Shown: positions 33,927-45,049 of the stretch, piece after piece
Position numbering within the stretch: position 1 is the stretch's first letter
Layout of the letters: each line of letters starts with the position of its first letter
Assembly: GCA_949358305.1 (NCBI GenBank)
Contig: OX442318.1
Span: 5,442,501-5,506,500 of the forward strand
DNA length: 64,000 nucleotides
Direction: 5' to 3'
Source of the DNA: Strigamia acuminata
Taxonomy: Eukaryota > Arthropoda > Chilopoda > Geophilomorpha > Linotaeniidae
Position numbers and translations under genes: made by a program
Notes under the pieces: model-generated
Databases searched by the model: none
Told to the model about the DNA's origin: nothing
The model's input: only the letters and a program-made list of their open reading frames with translations

Positions 33927-34153
33927 TGTTGTATTTGGGAAAAGACTGGATAACTTCGGATGAAAAGATATGAGGGGTTTTATTCGCACGGCATATACAG
34001 AGCACGCGTCTCCAGAAGAACAAGTGACCGGAAGTCACGTTTACGTCACGTCATCCTCCGTGACCCGAAAATACAACCAACTCCCCCTAGCGGTCGGAGA
34101 CCCTCATTCGGGATTTATACATATTCGGCCTGGTGACACACACGATTATAACA
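33927..34153 (-). repeat. Copia-2 5' LTR
   Basis: 227 bp, followed by gttat at 34154-34158 and the remaining part of the copia-1B LTR. Confidence 0.96.
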
Positions 34154-34272
34154 GTTATGACATCACGAGGTCATACATCAAGATTTTTGACCCGTGACAT
34201 CAGTCAATCATTAGAAACTGAACAAATCATAATAATTACATTACCAATTCGAAATATAATCCTAACAAGGTG

Positions 34273-35526
34273 GTTAAATCTCTTCTTGGCAAGCAAACCA
34301 TCAAAATATTTAAATGTAGAAAGAAATAAAGACAAGTTTATTTCTTTCACTGGACTTTCCAAATCAATATTTATAATAGAAAAATGAAACGTTTTGCGTT
34401 TTGAATGCCTGCAATGATCAATAATTCATGAATTTTATTTCCGGTGCATTTCATAATCAATTTTCTGACGTAGACAATTTTTTTTTGTATTTTTGGACAC
34501 AACTTAGCAACTAGTGTCGATAAATCCTCTTCGAGGAGATGATGAGTGATTCACTCAAATTGCTAATAGTTTCCTGTAAGCTCAATTGTCCAAATGTGGT
34601 CGATCCAAAACTGAATAATTTTGAGTTGAAAAAAAAATTTTTGGGTGTGGATCGTATTTCAGAATTGATTTTCACCATTGCATATGGTAACAACTTTATT
34701 AACATTGTAAATACTAAGTGGCCACTTGATGGCAGCACCAACAAGACTAGCAAACAAATGAGGAAACATAAACATGACTCTCTTTCAACAAATACGATTA
34801 GACTGAGTATCATAGCTTCATTCAAAAAGTGGTGTTTTGAGGGTTTTTTGTGTTTTGGTTTTTTTTAACATAAAAAACAAATCACGACTTTTTTGAATGC
34901 AGCTATAGTTTTGTGTAAATATAGAAGAAAAAAAATTACCACTTGGCGCAAATGATCAATTTGAACTGTATCGTAACGTTGTATGTGAAAAATTTGATTA
35001 GGATGAAAAAATTGATTTTGAGGCAAATGAAATTCTGTAATGATAAGAATCAACTAAACATCTGAATGAAAAGTGAATACACAAATATCTCGCCGGTTAA
35101 TGGTAATTGATCGCATAAGAAATAGAATTAGTATCGTTTGTTCCCCGGTTATTTGTTTCCCAGACATTTGTTCGATGGTCATTTTTTCGGCATTTTGTGA
35201 CATTTTAGCATGACCTAACCTAACCTAACCTACTAGTATGCAGCAGGGGCAATGATGGTTAAATTAAAGGAAAAAATCCAACAGTTCATACAATGATACA
35301 ACCTTATGTTTCCACCTTTAGAAATTGGAAATTTGAAAAGAAAAGAACAGGACTTTTCATCAACAATTCACAAGGAAATCAACAAACGCTTCAGATTACA
35401 CATTGTTCAGAAAACATCCACAACAAGCAGTGAGAATATGACAAATAAAGTAAAGAATACTTTTTATTGCTTGTATAAACTACGGCTAATGACAATTTAT
35501 AAGTGAACAATTCACTTCATCATCAC
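34273..35526. other. Intergenic part of duplication copy B
   Basis: Nearly identical to 10192-11445. No gene is recognised. Contains the second TTAGG-type run at 35214-35231. Confidence 0.6.
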
Positions 35527-38478
35527 TTAGTAGATATCTCTACCATACAGTCTAGCATACAAACTGGCAATTAATATTGATTTAGCTGCTTTTAATTCAA
35601 TTTGGGATTGAGATTTCTTTGTTTGACAATTTTTGAAAGAATAACTCCAATTTGTCGCAGACAACACCTGGAAATCATCTTGAAAAACGCTTGGAAAAAC
35701 AACATCAGCTTCCAATTGGGCTGTCAAAGACAATTTGTCAAAAACTGCAGCAACTGTTGTTTTTGGTACTTTTCCACAAGATTCTATATCATTTTCATCT
35801 TCACATCTCATTAGACAACAGGTTTGCATTGCAAAACCATTTGTATGAAAATGATGCATCCCATCAAATGCCATCAGTGCATACACACCCAAATCATTAT
35901 TTCTTGTAAGTTTGTAATCTAGATTACAGCAAGCACCTTTTTGACATACGGTGACACTTCCTTCGGATTCCTTCAAATATTGTGCAGTGAAGTTTAATAA
36001 GGGTAGATAGAGTAAAATATTAGGAGGGGGGGTAACTTGAGTAGAAGATGTTTTATTGGTTATTGGTAATAGTTTGTGGGAATGAATTGGATTGTCATTT
36101 TTAAAATTAACTGGTTGGGATTCAATTGGTGCAAGACATTGGCTTTCATCTGGGATTGGGCTAGGGTCATTTGGCAAGTCAGCAATCAGAAGTCCTGCTT
36201 TAGTTGATAGGTCAAAGGTTTCTATTAATGCTCCCAACTGAGATGAGTAAATTCCAGCAACCAGTCTTGCATCTGCATAACAATGAAACAATCAAAACAA
36301 TAGAGATAAAATTTGTTGTGTCAACATTCTCTGCTTACACTGTGGTATGTAGTAATTTGTGACTATTAAATTTACTCCTAATCCTCTGGCCAAGCTAGAG
36401 GAACCTTGGGTTCCTAGAAAATAAGGCAGCATGTTGGTCCATCCTGCAGCAAAGATTATATTCTTGATGCCATGGTCCTTCACCAACCTCACTGCAGGAT
36501 CATTGTACATCCAGCCCAACCAAGTAAATGTGGCAAATTCAATTCCTTCAATGGTAAAGGTGACATATTCTGCCTGAAAAGAGTGAAATGTTTTTTTAAA
36601 CAGTGCTATACCCTGAGCCAATACAGCGTTGTCCTATTTCCAGCCGTATCACTGGTGTAGTGGGACAAAAAACACCAGAATTGTAATCGAACTCCAGACA
36701 TTGTGATTGATTACCAACACTTGTTTCATAGGTAATATACCAAGCGCGACGTGTAACTGTCGGGATAATTAGGTCAGCACGAATCTTATCTGACAAGAAG
36801 ATGAGTGCTGACCTAATCCCGACAATTACTCAAGCGCGAGGTGTATTTGATACGAGAATTTACCGATAGAAAATAATGTAATGCAATTTATACCTTGAGA
36901 TTAGGCCTAACAAAAGAACAAATCCACGGCATTTGACATTTGATTCTTGGTTCGTAAAGGCCCCACCGGGGGGCGCAAAGCAAGAAAAAATTTTCCCGGG
37001 AAAAATGCATGGCGAGGGGAAATTTTTTCCGTTAATAACCAATGAGACGATAGAAGCGGTTTGTTACATGCGTTGGGATTGGTCGGGAGATTGATTGTTG
37101 TTTTGTTAGCCCTAATCTTATTCGCGGCTATTTTTAGACAAAGCTAATGGTAAATTCTCATTTTCAAAGGTGATGCTTTGAAACAGAACTACTTTTCCGC
37201 ATAGTAGAGCACAGTCCACAGTTAGGCGTAATACGGCTGGAATTAGGTTAGAAATTTACTGGTCTTGGTGAATCCAGGATGGGCTCTTTAATGAGCAAGC
37301 GTTTTTCGTGGTAGAGCGCGATAAGTGTGCCGGTCTTATCGTAAACAACGTTTGTGTTGTATAGATAATGGCCTACAGTGGGACAGTCAGGATCATTTTC
37401 TTTGTTACATTGTTCTATGGTGGGCACGTTTGCCGATATGGCTATGGCGTTGTCTCTGGCAGAACAGCTGAGCACGTATATAGTCTCCGTAGTCTTGAAC
37501 TGTTTGGGATTTAGACAGGGATTCCAGGAGAGCGTTTTGGGGTTAGGAACAGTTTGGATCTTTGGCAATTCACTAGAATTTAGGATTTGATATGCTGGCA
37601 CGCCGTATTCAGGAAATGCAATGATAATAGCTTTCTGTAAATAATTTAGGGATTTATTACTTAACTGGTAGTTACCCATCACACTGAGACTCAATGTTTT
37701 TATAAAGAATTTAGAAAGTGGAAGTATTTGGTAGGAAATTTGTTATTATTATTTTGAGTTTCTATTTATGCCAATGATATTGGATTTTAATGTTGTATTT
37801 GGTCACTAGAGTGTGCAACCATCTAAGCTATTTTTAGTATTTTGAGACAGGATGTATCACTTCCTGTGATTATAAATTCAGTAGCTGCATTCAAAAATTA
37901 AAATAACAATTTTAGTTTAAGTGTATTTTAAGTTTTAACATGGGTTTAAACAGGAAATGATGTCATTTTTGGTTTAAAATTGAAGTAAAACACAAAATAT
38001 TTTAGTTTTTGAATGCAGCTAGTGTGTTCTTGTGTTTTTGAGAAATGAATGAAGAGTACCGCATTTCTTCAATTAAGAGTTGCCCTCGAATAGTAGCCGT
38101 GGCTATTATTTGAGGAACACAACAATTTCTTATTCGAAGATATACCGTGATTTATTTTGTGCCAACTACACGAAGATTTTAAAAATTTTTGCATAACAAG
38201 ATTAATGTGAATGCAAATACTCAAAAAATTCTAAATATACAGCTTGTGGTAGATGTGTAAAGAAGTTGAAGTATTCTACTTACTTCCTCTGCGGCCTTTG
38301 TTGCGTATTCTGCGTATCTTTTTGCATTTATTTCCATGAAGTCTGCTGGGCTCATGGTTTCGTTAATATAGGGTTCATAGTCCACTACTGCAGCTTTGTA
38401 AGTTTTTGAGGAAATGTCTGCTGAAGTCACAGCAGAAAGCAGCAGCACAAAAATAAGTGCCAGTTGTGTTGAAGCCAT
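35527..38478 (-). CDS. van-1: vanin-like amidohydrolase, catalytic Lys and Cys lost
   Basis: Exons 38478-38284, 37634-37260, 36573-36339 and 36272-35527, giving 516 residues, close to vertebrate vanins. A signal peptide (FVLLLSAVTSA) is followed by YKAAVVDYEP, the usual vanin start. Vanins and biotinidase are nitrilase-fold enzymes using Glu, Lys and Cys to cleave pantetheine or biotin amides. Here Glu is present (FPEYG), but the Lys position reads YHEKR instead of RYHKxH, and the segment that carries the catalytic Cys reads FTWLGWMY instead of FICFDIMY. The frame is otherwise intact, so a secreted non-catalytic homologue is likely. Intron 2 holds the R1 repeat with an insert. Exon 4 has an orphan copy at 11446-12188. 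Confidence 0.85.
36608..37250 (-). repeat. R1-type repeat with internal insert in intron 2 of van-1
   Basis: The ends are inverted relative to each other (cctaattccagccgtattac and the mirrored ccagccgtatcac). The outer parts match R1 at 1242-1503 in reverse. About 430 bp in the middle (roughly 36725-37160) are absent from R1 and include an imperfect inverted repeat around taggtcagcac and a GC-rich patch ccccaccggggggcgc. It occupies most of the intron. Confidence 0.5.
37635..38283. other. Intron 1 of van-1, 649 bp
   Basis: Much longer than intron 1 in the other family members (about 70-130 bp). AT-rich, with a near-mirrored pair of words (attcaaaaattaaaataac and ttttagtttttgaatgcagct around 37892 and 38000) that suggests a small inserted element. 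No coding sequence seen. Confidence 0.4.
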
Positions 38479-38814
38479 TGCAAAAATGAAATAGATCTGT
38501 TGAAACTAGTAAAATATCATTCATTATTGACCTTGACTTGATAATGAAATGAATGAAAAGTGAAAAATCAGATTAGAGTAGAAGGGAAACAAATTAAGTT
38601 ATTTTTAACAGAATAATTTAGTTTTTTCCAGCTGAGATCCTGCAACATTCCTTTGGAAAAATGAGGTCTTGTGATACGATTATGTGATCGAACAATAGTT
38701 GCCTCTTTCTATGAGAAAAACCATTGCAAAATAACATTATAACGCAGTTCTATGTCAAAAAAAGACTTTATTTGCTTGTAAACTACAGTAACTGAAAATT
38801 TATAATTAATTAAT

Positions 38815-41456
38815 TCACCTCTGCATTATGTAGGTGCGATCTCTATCATACAATCTGGCGTACAAACTGGCAATCAATATTGAATCGGCCGCTTTAGTCA
38901 ATTCAATTTTAGATTGTGATTTGTTTCCCTCACAATTTGTGAGAGAAAAACTCCAATCTTTGGCTGACAGCATCTGCAAATCACCTTGAACAACACTTGG
39001 AAAGACAACATCAGCTTCCAATTGGGCTGTCAAGGACAATTTATCAAAAATTGCAGCAGGTTTTGTTTTTGGCACTCTGCCACATGATTCTACATCATTT
39101 TCATGCTCACATCTCATGACAGAGCACGTTTGCATTCCAAATCCATATATATAAAAGTGATGCATCCCATCAAATGCCATCAATGCATACACTCCTAAGT
39201 CATTATTCCTTGTAAGGTCATAGACAAGGTTACAGCAAGCATTTTTATGACATAAGGTGACATTTCCTTGGGATTCATTTAAGTAATGTGTGGCAAAGTT
39301 TCTTAAAGATTGGTACAATATAGTGTGTGTGGGTAAAGCTGCACTTGAAGATGGTTTATTGGTCAAGTGAATTATCTTGTAGAAATGAAATAATGGTTTA
39401 TTTTTGGAATTGTCTGTTTGGGATTGAATTGGTGCAAGACATTTACTTTCTTCTGGAACCGGGCCAGGATCAATTGGCACATCAGCAGTCAGAAGTTTAT
39501 CTTTACTTAATTTTATATCAAATGTTTCATTTAAAGCTCCAAGTTGAGAGGAGTAAATTCCAGCACCCAGTCTTGAATCTAAATAAAAATGGAACAGTTT
39601 AAATTAGTGGTTTTCAAACTGGCCTACAGGGGCGCTGCAAAATGTTACAATTTTTGACATCTTTTGGAACAACATGCTCATCTCACCTCGGACAATTAAC
39701 AACAGGACTTCCCATCCGCCATTTTTATTGAATCTAAATTATCTTGCACAAAAATGAAGTAAGCGCTATCTGTTGTTGCAAAGCTAAAACGTTTTATGGC
39801 GGCGATGATAATAACAGTCATCAAACAACAATGCTGCAACGATTTGTTGTTTTGATTTGTGTCACCTTGATCCAATGTGTAAATCCCGTATGAGGGTCTC
39901 TCCTGCCTGGGAGAGTTGTTTTGTAATCTCGCGACCTAAAACGTGACTTGGAGACTTCCGGTTCCACCAGCAATAGGTCAAGTCATAACTATAACATGTT
40001 ATAGTATGACACAATAATGCTTCAATGCTGAAGTTTTGTTTCGATTCGTCAACAGTTGTGCTCGCCACGATTTTCGAAAAATAGTGGTTGTCTACCCCTT
40101 TACATAGCTCCATTACGCCTTTTTTTGAGGACCTTGGAGATCCTTACATCCAATTTAGAAAAGTTTCCTGAGATATAGACGGTCTCAAATCTGTTTAGTT
40201 TTTAATTTTATCTCATTCTGTTTACAAGTTATGAGAAATATTGTAAATAGTCACTTTTTGGAGTTTTTAATTTTTTTCTCTTTAAGTATTCATTTTTTTC
40301 CAAAAAACTTTTAACGAAATGATAGCTCTAACAATTCTTTAAATGCTCCTAAAACCATTTTTACTTGTGAGAAATAGTTTCTGAGAAATTTCAAAAAATA
40401 GAGTATGCCATTTTTTGGGCAAGGAGTTGTAGAGATAAAAAAAAATTAACAAACAATGTTAATTACTTACAGTGTGGTATGAAGTAATTTGAAACTATTA
40501 AATTGACTCCTAATCCTCTGGCCCAGCTGGATTCACGGTGAGGTCCCAACAAGAAAGGCATTTGGTTGTCCCATGCTGTAGAAAAGATGATGTTCTTTAT
40601 TCCATGTTCTCTCACCAAGTCCACTGCAGGATCTTTGTACATCATGTCCCAAGAAGTAAATGAGGCAAATTCAATTCCCTCAATATTGAAGGTGACATAC
40701 TCTGCCTGGAAAGGAGTAGATTATTATGAAAAACATTGCAAAACACTCAGGTTACTTGTTCAGGTGTATCCAAGATGGGTTTTTCAAAGAATAAGTGTTT
40801 CTTGTGATAGCGAGCGATAAGTGTGCCAGTCTTATCGAAAACAACATTTGTGTAGGATATGTAATGACCATCACTAGGACAGTCAGGATCATTTTCTTTG
40901 TTGCAGTCTTCTCTGCTGAGGATATTGGCTAAAATGGCTATGGAGTTGTCACTGGCAGAACAGCTGATTACATGTAAAGCTTCAGTTTGATTGAAGTCTG
41001 TGGGGTTTAGACAGGGATTCCAAGAGACCTTTTTGGGGTCTGGAATGGTTTGAGTGAATGGTATTGCTATACTTCTGGATTTCACATCTTGTAAAGCTGT
41101 CAAGCCATATTCAGGAAATACAACAATAATAGCTTTCTGTAAAAAAAATTAGGAAATATGATTTCATTTCATAAGGAGTGGCCTCCCAAAAAGCTCTGCA
41201 GGAAAACTAAGCAAGGACACTAGAATTAGCAAATTCACTTGAATTATGTTGAAATACTTACTTCTTGTGCAGCTTTTTTTGCATATTCTACATATCTTTT
41301 TGCATTTACCAACAGTATGTCAGTTGGGTTCATGTGTTTGTCATTAAAGGGCTCAAAGTGCACTGTTGCAGCTCTGTAAGATCCTGATGATGGGTCTGCT
41401 GATGTTACTATAAAAAGCAGCAGCACAAAAAGAGGTGTCAACTGTGTTGAAGCCAT
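38815..41456 (-). CDS. van-2: vanin-like protein with Ser in place of catalytic Cys
   Basis: Exons 41456-41262, 41136-40756, 40705-40471 and 39578-38815, 524 residues, all in frame. Signal peptide LFVLLLFIVTSA, then YRAATVHFEP. Glu (FPEYG) and Lys (RYHKKHLF) are kept, but the nucleophile segment reads FTSWDMMY instead of FICFDIMY, so TCT (Ser) replaces TGT (Cys). Neighbouring residues differ too, which argues against a single sequencing error. The C-terminal vanin domain (GALNETF, CHKNACCNL, SVMRCEHENDVESCG, SKIELTKA) is complete. A Ser nucleophile is not usual in this family, so activity is doubtful. Intron 3 is about 890 bp and contains repeat R2. Confidence 0.87.
39965..40410. repeat. Dispersed repeat R2 in intron 3 of van-2
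   Basis: Reverse complement of most of 1510-1996, about 90 percent alike by eye. It has only one arm of the inverted repeat seen in the other copy. Confidence 0.65.
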
Positions 41457-42549
41457 TGCAAAAATGAAATGGATTTGATGAAACTATTGGAAAAATCTGT
41501 TGCATTATTGACCTTGACTTTGCAATGGAATGTTTGAATAGAGGAAATTAATTCAAGTATATTTTAGCAGAACAATATAGTTTTCTTATCAGGAAATTTG
41601 TGGCTGAATGGTTGGAAAATGTTCTCATCATTTGGTATTTAACTAAAATGAGAACATGACTTTGCATCAACAATACCTCAAATCCTTTTCATGATTTGTT
41701 CAGTCAAAGGAATATTAATCAATACTTTAGAATATGACAAATTATAAGCAAATATCCATTACAACAAGTCAGGATATGACGAATAAAAACAATAGTCTTT
41801 TATTGCTTGTAAACTACAGTAAGTAACAATTTATAATTAATTCAGTCATCATCATCTTTGTAATTATAATCTATGTAATCTCTATCATAAAGCCTAGCGT
41901 ACAAACTGGCTATTAAAATTGATTTATCTTTTTTATCCAATTCAATTTTAGATTGAGATTTGTTTCCCTTACAATTACTGATAGCAAAATTCCAATCTTT
42001 AGCTGATAACAACTGCAAGTCATCTTTAACAACACTTGGGAAGACAATATCAGATTCCAATTGAGCTATCAGGGAGAATTTATTAAATTTTGCAAGCGGT
42101 GTTGTTTTCGGTACCCTTCCACATGTTTCTATATCATGTTCATTCTCACATCTCATGACAGAACAGGTTTGCATTCCCATTCTGTATTTGTTGAAAGAAT
42201 GGATCCCATCATAAGCCAACAATGCATATACTCCCTTATCATTATTGTTTGAAAAACTGTAAGCAAGGTGACAGCATGCACCTTTTTGACACAAGTTGAC
42301 ATTTCCTTGGTGATTCCTCAAATACAGTGCAGTGAAGTTTATTAAGGATTGGTATAAAATTTGGTGAATAGGGTCAACTGGTTTTGATGATGGTTTATCA
42401 GTTAGTACGTATGATTTGTAAGTAGTATTTGTTTTGTCAGTTGTAGATCCATCTGCTTGTGATGGAATTAGTGGAAAACATGTCTTCTTTTGGAACTGGG
42501 CTTGGATTGATTGGCAAATCAGCAGTCAGAAGTTTTCCTTTTACCGATA

Positions 42550-42719
42550 CCGTACTGCCTTGAACAATGGCCCGGCGTGAATAAGCGCCGGGACTCGAAT
42601 AAACGCCGGGGGCTCGGCGGCGCTTAGTGCACCAAACGCCGCCCCGAACTGACCCGACCGGGGTGGGGTCGGGTCATGAAAATAAATAAACGCCTGGGCC
42701 ATTGTTCAAGGCAGTACGG
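42550..42719. mobile_element. 170-bp MITE in van-3 exon 4, TA target
   Basis: Inverted ends CCGTACTGCCTTGAACAATG. The interior is GC-rich. Flanking TA duplication at 42548-42549 and 42720-42721; removing the element and one TA gives gatatatcaaaag, as in the paralogues. The TA target fits a Tc1/mariner-related MITE. Confidence 0.9.
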
Positions 42720-43792
42720 TATATCAAAAGTTTCATTTAAGGCTCCCAATTGAGACGAGTAAATTCCTGTACTCAGCCTTGTGTCTACACAAAACAACAG
42801 AGATAAAATTGTTTTAAACTTTTATTTCTTATGCGTAGTATTGGATACTTACATTCTGGTTTATAGTAGTTAGTGACAATTAAGTTCACTCCTAATCCTC
42901 TGGCCGCGCGAGAGTAAAGTTGTGGTCCCAACAAGAAAGGCATTTGATTGAGCCAAGCTGTAGAAAAGATTAGGTTCTTTATCCCATAATCCCTCACCAG
43001 TTCCACCGGAGGATCTTTGTACATGAGGTCAAAGCAAATAAATGATGCAAAATCAATTCCTTCAATATTAAATATGACATATTCTGCCTGTAAGTAATAA
43101 ATTAGTAAATAATTAGTTGAAGCAGTACCAAGACAGCCCTTCACCCCACTGGCAGCCAGCTGCTTGGTGCAAAGATTTTCGTCAAAATTGGTCAAAAGGT
43201 GGCGCTCTATTTTTTTCCAATTCACACTTCAAGGGGGAGGGGGTTTCAAATTTTGTTACACAGGGGCTGGGAGGGGGTATGAAAATCCCAAATTTTGCGT
43301 TACGTAATTTATGGACGGCCCTAAGTCAAGTGACCTTGGACGGAAGTTGCGGAAACACGCAGCTGCAGACTCAGGTGTGATAGTGATTAGTGATGTGGAG
43401 ATGATGTTTAGACTTACGTGTTTTGGTGAGTTTATAACAGTTTCTTCATTGTACAAATGGTGTTTGTGATAGCGAGCGATAAGTTTGCCGGTCTTGTCGA
43501 AAACGACATTTGTATTGTATAGATATTGGCCATCACTGGGACAGTCAGGATCATTTTCTTTCTTACATTTTTCTTTGCTGAGGGTATTGGCTAAAATTGC
43601 TATTGAGTTGTTTCTAGCAGCACAGCTGATCACGTGTAATGCCTCAGTTTGGTTGTAGGCTTTAGGATTCAGACAAGGATTCCATGACACTTCTTTGGGG
43701 TCTGGAACTGTCTAAGATTCTTCAGATATTGACTCTCTGGCACTGTCATCTGTGTCTAATGTTATGATGCCGTATTCAGGAAAAATAACAAT

Positions 43793-44339
43793 AGTGAGTT
43801 TGCGGTTGCCAATTGTTCCTTATAATTATGAGTTACAAGCTCATAATTATAATTATAATTCCTTCTTGAAATAGGCACTTGCGGTACAATAAACATTTTA
43901 TAAATTATACTTATAAATACCATGTGAACAGTACAAATCTCTTGCATGTAATGGTAGAACAAATCCATATGCAAAAGAAAATGAAAATCTGTAGTTTTAC
44001 TAATTTGACAGTTTTCAGACATGAAATTGTCTTCCAGTTCATTTATTTGCTTACCTGGAATGATTTTAGTTGTTTCTATCCTTCGATGGCAGAAAGAAAT
44101 TGTGATTGAGGCTGATTGTTGAAACAGGTCAGGCAGCCATTTTGAATTTCTATTAGCACCATCAGCGCCATTTGCAATAGTGGGAGGAGCTTAAAATAGT
44201 GTTAAGCGATCTGATTGGCTCCCTTATTTTACAAAATAGTGTAAAAATTGAGGAGTTACGTTATGTTATAAGTCCAATTTTATAATTATGAGCTTGTAAC
44301 TCATAATTATAAGGAACAATTGGCAACCGCAAACTCACT
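43793..44339. mobile_element. 547-bp MITE in van-3 exon 2
   Basis: Perfect inverted ends of about 58 bp starting AGTGAGTTTGCGGTTGCC, flanked by a 3-bp duplication aat (43790-43792 and 44340-44342). Removing the element plus one aat restores the family length of exon 2. No transposase frame. A 3-bp target is seen in PIF/Harbinger-type elements, but the family is not certain. Confidence 0.9.
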
Positions 44340-44643
44340 AATAATTGCTTTCTGTAATAAATAGAAGAATAATTAGTATAAGGTATTTTAACAAATTGAA
44401 ATATTAATGTCAATACTTCTTGTGCTGCTTGTGCTGCATATTCTGCATATCTGTTTACATTTACCAACATTAAGTCTGTTAGACTCATGTTTTCTTTGAA
44501 ATAGGGATCATATTGTACAGTTGCAGCTCTGTAAGTTTTGAGAGAATGGTGTGCTGAGGTCACAGCTGATAGGACGAGCAATAAAAGACTTGTCAATTGT
44601 GTTAAAGCCATTGCAAAAATTGAACTGAATCTAATTGTACTTG

Positions 44644-44656
44644 AGCTGTATAAATA
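44644..44656 (-). promoter_or_regulatory. Shared TATA-like element upstream of van genes
   Basis: The word agctgtataaata lies 25-45 bp upstream of the start codon in van-3 (here), van-4 (46852-46864), van-5 (49446-49458), van-7 (about 53902-53914) and, as agctgtataaaca, van-8 (57943-57955). Read in the gene direction it is TATTTATACAGCT. Its spacing suggests a core promoter, with transcription starting very close to the ATG. Confidence 0.5.
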
Positions 44657-45049
44657 CACTCAATATAATTCTGGGAAATCCTCTTCAAAGTTGAAGGAAA
44701 ACTTGCTGGTGTGTTGCAATTTTTTATCACAATACAAGTCAAATAAATCCACATATCCACATACTCCTGCCGACAATAAAAATATATCCTCATACCAGTT
44801 TTCATGCATGACTTTGTGGAAAATATTAAAGTAAAATTAATGAGGCATATTGTCAATGACCTAATCTCCTGGATGAAGCTCTGTAATGGTTGAACAATCT
44901 TCATGCTTTTAATTTTAAACACATGGTGCAACTTTAATGTCCGAACTACATGTAAGCATTTTATTTTTAGGAAAAATAAGAAAATTCAAAATGTAAAAAC
45001 ACTTTATTGTTTCTAAACTACGGCTTTTGAGGATATCTCATTGATTAAT

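Larger units (their letters stand above)
29410..34153 (-). mobile_element. Copia-2, intact Ty1/copia element nested in copia-1B
   Basis: 4744 bp on the minus strand. The two 227-bp LTRs (29410-29636 and 33927-34153) begin TGTTG, end TAACA and are identical by eye. The target duplication is gttat (29405-29409 and 34154-34158), inside a copia-1 LTR. One gag-pol frame spans the interior. Beside the 5' LTR the plus strand reads ggcccataaccc (33913-33924), which equals the anticodon arm of eukaryotic initiator tRNA-Met rather than its 3' end. This suggests priming by a tRNA half, as described for Drosophila copia. The empty site in copy A (10073-10077) confirms the insertion is later than the duplication. 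Confidence 0.98.
24297..34267 (-). mobile_element. Copia-1B, split by copia-2
   Basis: Copy of copia-1A brought here by the duplication, not by a separate insertion, because the same aggtg target duplication and flanks are present (24292-24296 and 34268-34272). The left LTR is 24297-24521. The right LTR is cut into 29294-29409 and 34154-34267 by copia-2, which duplicated gttat. The interior is nearly identical to copy A and includes the same gag-pol frameshift. The initiator tRNA-Met primer site is at 29284-29292. Disruption of its 5' LTR should impair transcription from this copy. Confidence 0.96.
20951..36342. repeat. Segmental duplication, copy B
   Basis: Direct counterpart of 1242-12262. 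Coordinates run 19332 ahead of copy A through copia-1. They run 24081 ahead after the copia-2 insertion, the difference being copia-2 plus its 5-bp target duplication. Copy B keeps the complete vanin-like gene at its right edge. It lacks the R2 element and one MITE end present in copy A, and has its own 600-bp segment at 21220-21820. The two copies lie in direct orientation and flank the DEG/ENaC gene. Confidence 0.9.
41842..44611 (-). pseudogene. van-3: vanin-like pseudogene broken by two MITEs
   Basis: Exons 44611-44417, 44351-43418, 43087-42853 and 42784-41842 still align with the family. Defects: a 547-bp MITE in exon 2 just before the FPEYG codons (43793-44339), an in-frame TAG at 43712-43714 where paralogues have Gln of YTQTVP, a 170-bp MITE in exon 4 (42550-42719), and a net 2-base loss near 42475 that shifts exon 4. 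Lys (RYHKHH) and Cys (FICFDLMY) codons survive. The splice sites are intact, so inactivation is probably recent. Confidence 0.92.

Noticed and set aside
24297-34267. Copia-1B as an independent insertion
   Set aside because: It shares target duplication and kilobases of flank with copia-1A, so it was copied by the segmental duplication.
39480-39578. van-2 exon 4 starting at an internal Met (39480)
   Set aside because: The frame is open upstream to a proper acceptor at 39579-39580, and the extra residues (GIYSSQLGALNETF) are conserved in all paralogues.
43793-44339. MITE in van-3 acting as a new intron (introner)
   Set aside because: The start mimics a donor, but the far end is CTCACT with no AG near the exon border, and the same exon has a nonsense codon.
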